DNA from: Nocardia asteroides
Lineage (GTDB): Bacteria; Actinomycetota; Actinomycetes; Mycobacteriales; Mycobacteriaceae
Length of the DNA stretch: 64,000 nucleotides
Direction: 5' to 3'
NCBI GenBank assembly: GCA_019930625.1
Contig: CP082844.1
Location: 2,976,001 to 3,040,000 of the forward strand
Both the position numbers and the translations under genes were made by a program. This document shows, one piece after another, positions 62,859 through 64,000 of the stretch. Below the pieces are notes generated by a model, which saw nothing but the letters and a program-made list of their open reading frames with translations, made no database searches and was not told the DNA's origin. Position 1 is the first letter of the stretch, and each line of letters starts with the position of its first letter.

Positions 62859-64000
62859 ATGCGGATGCTGCACACCTCGGACTGGCACATCGGGCGCACG
62901 TTCCACGGGGTCGATCTGCTTGCCGACCAGGCTCGTTCACTGACCGCCATCGCGGAATTGGTGGCCGAGGAGTCGGTCGAGGTGGTGGTCCTGCCCGGCG
63001 ACGTGTACGACCGGTCGATTCCGAGCGCCGACGCGATCGCGGTGTGCAACCAGGGATTCGAGGCCATTCGGGCGGCGGGTGCGCAGATCGTGGCCACCTC
63101 GGGCAACCACGATTCCCCCGCCCGGCTGGGGGCGGGCGCGAGTTTCGCCGCGGCGGGCGGGTTGCATCTGCGTACCACGGTCGCCGACGCCGATCGCCCC
63201 GTCCTGCTGGAGGACGAGCACGGGCCGGTGGCGTTCTATGGCATCCCGTACCTGGAACCGGAGATCACCCGCGCCGAACTCGATGTGCCGCAAGCTCGCT
63301 CGCACGCCGAGATCCTGGACGCGGCGATGGCCCGGGTGCGTGCCGACATCGAACGGCGACCTGGTGCGCGAACGGTCGTGCTCGCGCACGCCTTCGTGGT
63401 CGGCGGGGAGGCCACCGGCTCGGAGCGCTCGATCTCGGTCGGCGGCGTGGAGACGGTGCCGCTGGCCGCCTTCGACGGCATCGACTACGTGGCCCTCGGC
63501 CACCTGCATTCGCCGCAGACGCTGGCGGAGTCGGTCCGCTACTCCGGCTCGCCGTTGCCGTACTCGTTCGGCGAGAACGCGCATCGCAAAGCGGTGTGGA
63601 TCGTCGATCTGGACGCGGCCGGCCTCCAGGCGGTGCGCCGCCGGGACCTGCCGACGGTCCGCGGCCTGAGCAAGCTGACCGGCACCCTGGACGAGTTGCT
63701 GTTCGGCGCGCAGCACACCGCGGCCGAACAGCATTACGTGTCCGCCGTGCTCACCGACGACGCCCGCCCGGTCGACGCCATGCGCAAGCTGCGCGAACGG
63801 TTCCCTTACGCGGTGCACGTCGAATGGGCTCGGCCCGAGGGGAACCCGGAACTGCGCTACCGTGAGCGGGTGCACGGCCGACGCGACATCGAAGTAGCCC
63901 GGAGCTTCCTCTCCGACGTCCGCGGTACGCCCAGCTCGGGCGAGATGACCTGGCTGGAGCGGGCGTTGTCGGCCGCCGTCGCGGAGCCGGAGCAGGCGGC
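62859..64000 (+). CDS. sbcD: Exonuclease SbcD (Mre11-like), 3' end outside window
   Basis: Frame open from ATG 62859 to the window edge (380 residues seen). Calcineurin-like phosphodiesterase motifs: LHTSDWHIGRTFHG, LPGDVYDRS, ATSGNHDSPARL, LAHAFVVGG and ALGHLHSPQ carry the metal ligands of SbcD/Mre11. With SbcC it cuts DNA hairpins and processes double-strand ends. The start has MRMLHTSDWHIG, standard for the family; the mRNA may be leaderless. An sbcC gene is expected next. Confidence 0.9.
   Translation, partial: MRMLHTSDWHIGRTFHGVDLLADQARSLTAIAELVAEESVEVVVLPGDVYDRSIPSADAIAVCNQGFEAIRAAGAQIVATSGNHDSPARLGAGASFAAAGGLHLRTTVADADRPVLLEDEHGPVAFYGIPYLEPEITRAELDVPQARSHAEILDAAMARVRADIERRPGARTVVLAHAFVVGGEATGSERSISVGGVETVPLAAFDGIDYVALGHLHSPQTLAESVRYSGSPLPYSFGENAHRKAVWIVDLDAAGLQAVRRRDLPTVRGLSKLTGTLDELLFGAQHTAAEQHYVSAVLTDDARPVDAMRKLRERFPYAVHVEWARPEGNPELRYRERVHGRRDIEVARSFLSDVRGTPSSGEMTWLERALSAAVAEPEQA

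Noticed and set aside
1..64000. CRISPR array, prophage, insertion sequence or integrase
   Set aside because: No regularly spaced direct repeats, transposase, integrase or phage structural genes were recognised. The repeated Y-RNA-like motifs have irregular spacing and covarying flanks, so they are not CRISPR repeats.

Overview
The window is high-GC actinobacterial chromosome, most likely Nocardia or a very close relative in the Mycobacteriales. The evidence is mycothiol S-conjugate amidase (mca), the Z-farnesyl diphosphate synthase type of cis-prenyltransferase, an EspG/PPE-like/DUF3558 ESX-accessory cassette, DUF4254 and DUF6542 proteins, and a gene order that follows Mycobacterium tuberculosis Rv1074c-Rv1111c (fadA3, GDSL esterase, cbs, metB, greA, DUF4307, mca, DUF255 protein, hemolysin III, Z-FPP synthase, coaA, glyA, phoH2/desA2, fumC, glpX, DUF4245, xseB/xseA, Rv1109c-like, ispH, DUF6542). 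No phage, IS element, CRISPR array or rRNA was seen. Homologies were judged by eye from motifs and memory, not by database search.

Layout. 1-10.3 kb: the end of a POT peptide transporter, an APC amino-acid permease, ribonuclease Z, a tRNA-Leu(UAA), an SDR, a membrane-anchored binding-protein-like protein and several lipoproteins (DUF305, AMIN-like). 11-26.3 kb: a conserved metabolic block holding an RsmC-type methyltransferase, a Bax-inhibitor-like protein, thiolase, transsulfuration genes cbs and metB, GreA, mycothiol amidase and a flavin oxidase. 26.4-29.8 kb: a Ro60/Rsr homologue preceded by a tandem set of Y-RNA-like genes, the most unusual part of the window. 30-43 kb: a protein with a duplicated module, a DUF255 protein, adenylate cyclase, hemolysin III, Z-FPP synthase, CoaA, a thioesterase/TetR pair and GlyA. 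43-49.5 kb: an accessory island with an ESX-linked four-gene operon, a TetR-controlled flavin monooxygenase, a limonene-epoxide-hydrolase-like protein and a broken DUF488 gene. 49.7-64 kb: PhoH2, DesA2, fumarase, GlpX, exonuclease VII, IspH, a decayed rmuC, and the start of sbcD.

The Ro/Y region. On the minus strand just upstream of rsr (26392-27993) lie at least five RNA units, with a sixth at 29541-29722 across an inserted gene. Each is bounded by a terminal helix whose sequence differs between units while pairing is kept (covariation). They share a 5' strand GGTGCG...GGCTAC(TTC) and a 3' strand ending in TCGG. Four units carry a tRNA-like insert in permuted order: T-arm, then a closed acceptor-like helix, then the dinucleotide and D-arm. 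This is the layout of YrlA-type Y RNAs. Two units are short and lack it.

Regulation visible in the sequence: perfect palindromic operators at two divergent TetR-family pairs (40.95 kb and 47.44 kb), a palindrome in front of the SDR, a leader-peptide/attenuator arrangement before a GNAT acetyltransferase at 56.3 kb, and many genes whose TANNNT box lies 6-8 nt before the start codon, as expected for leaderless transcripts.
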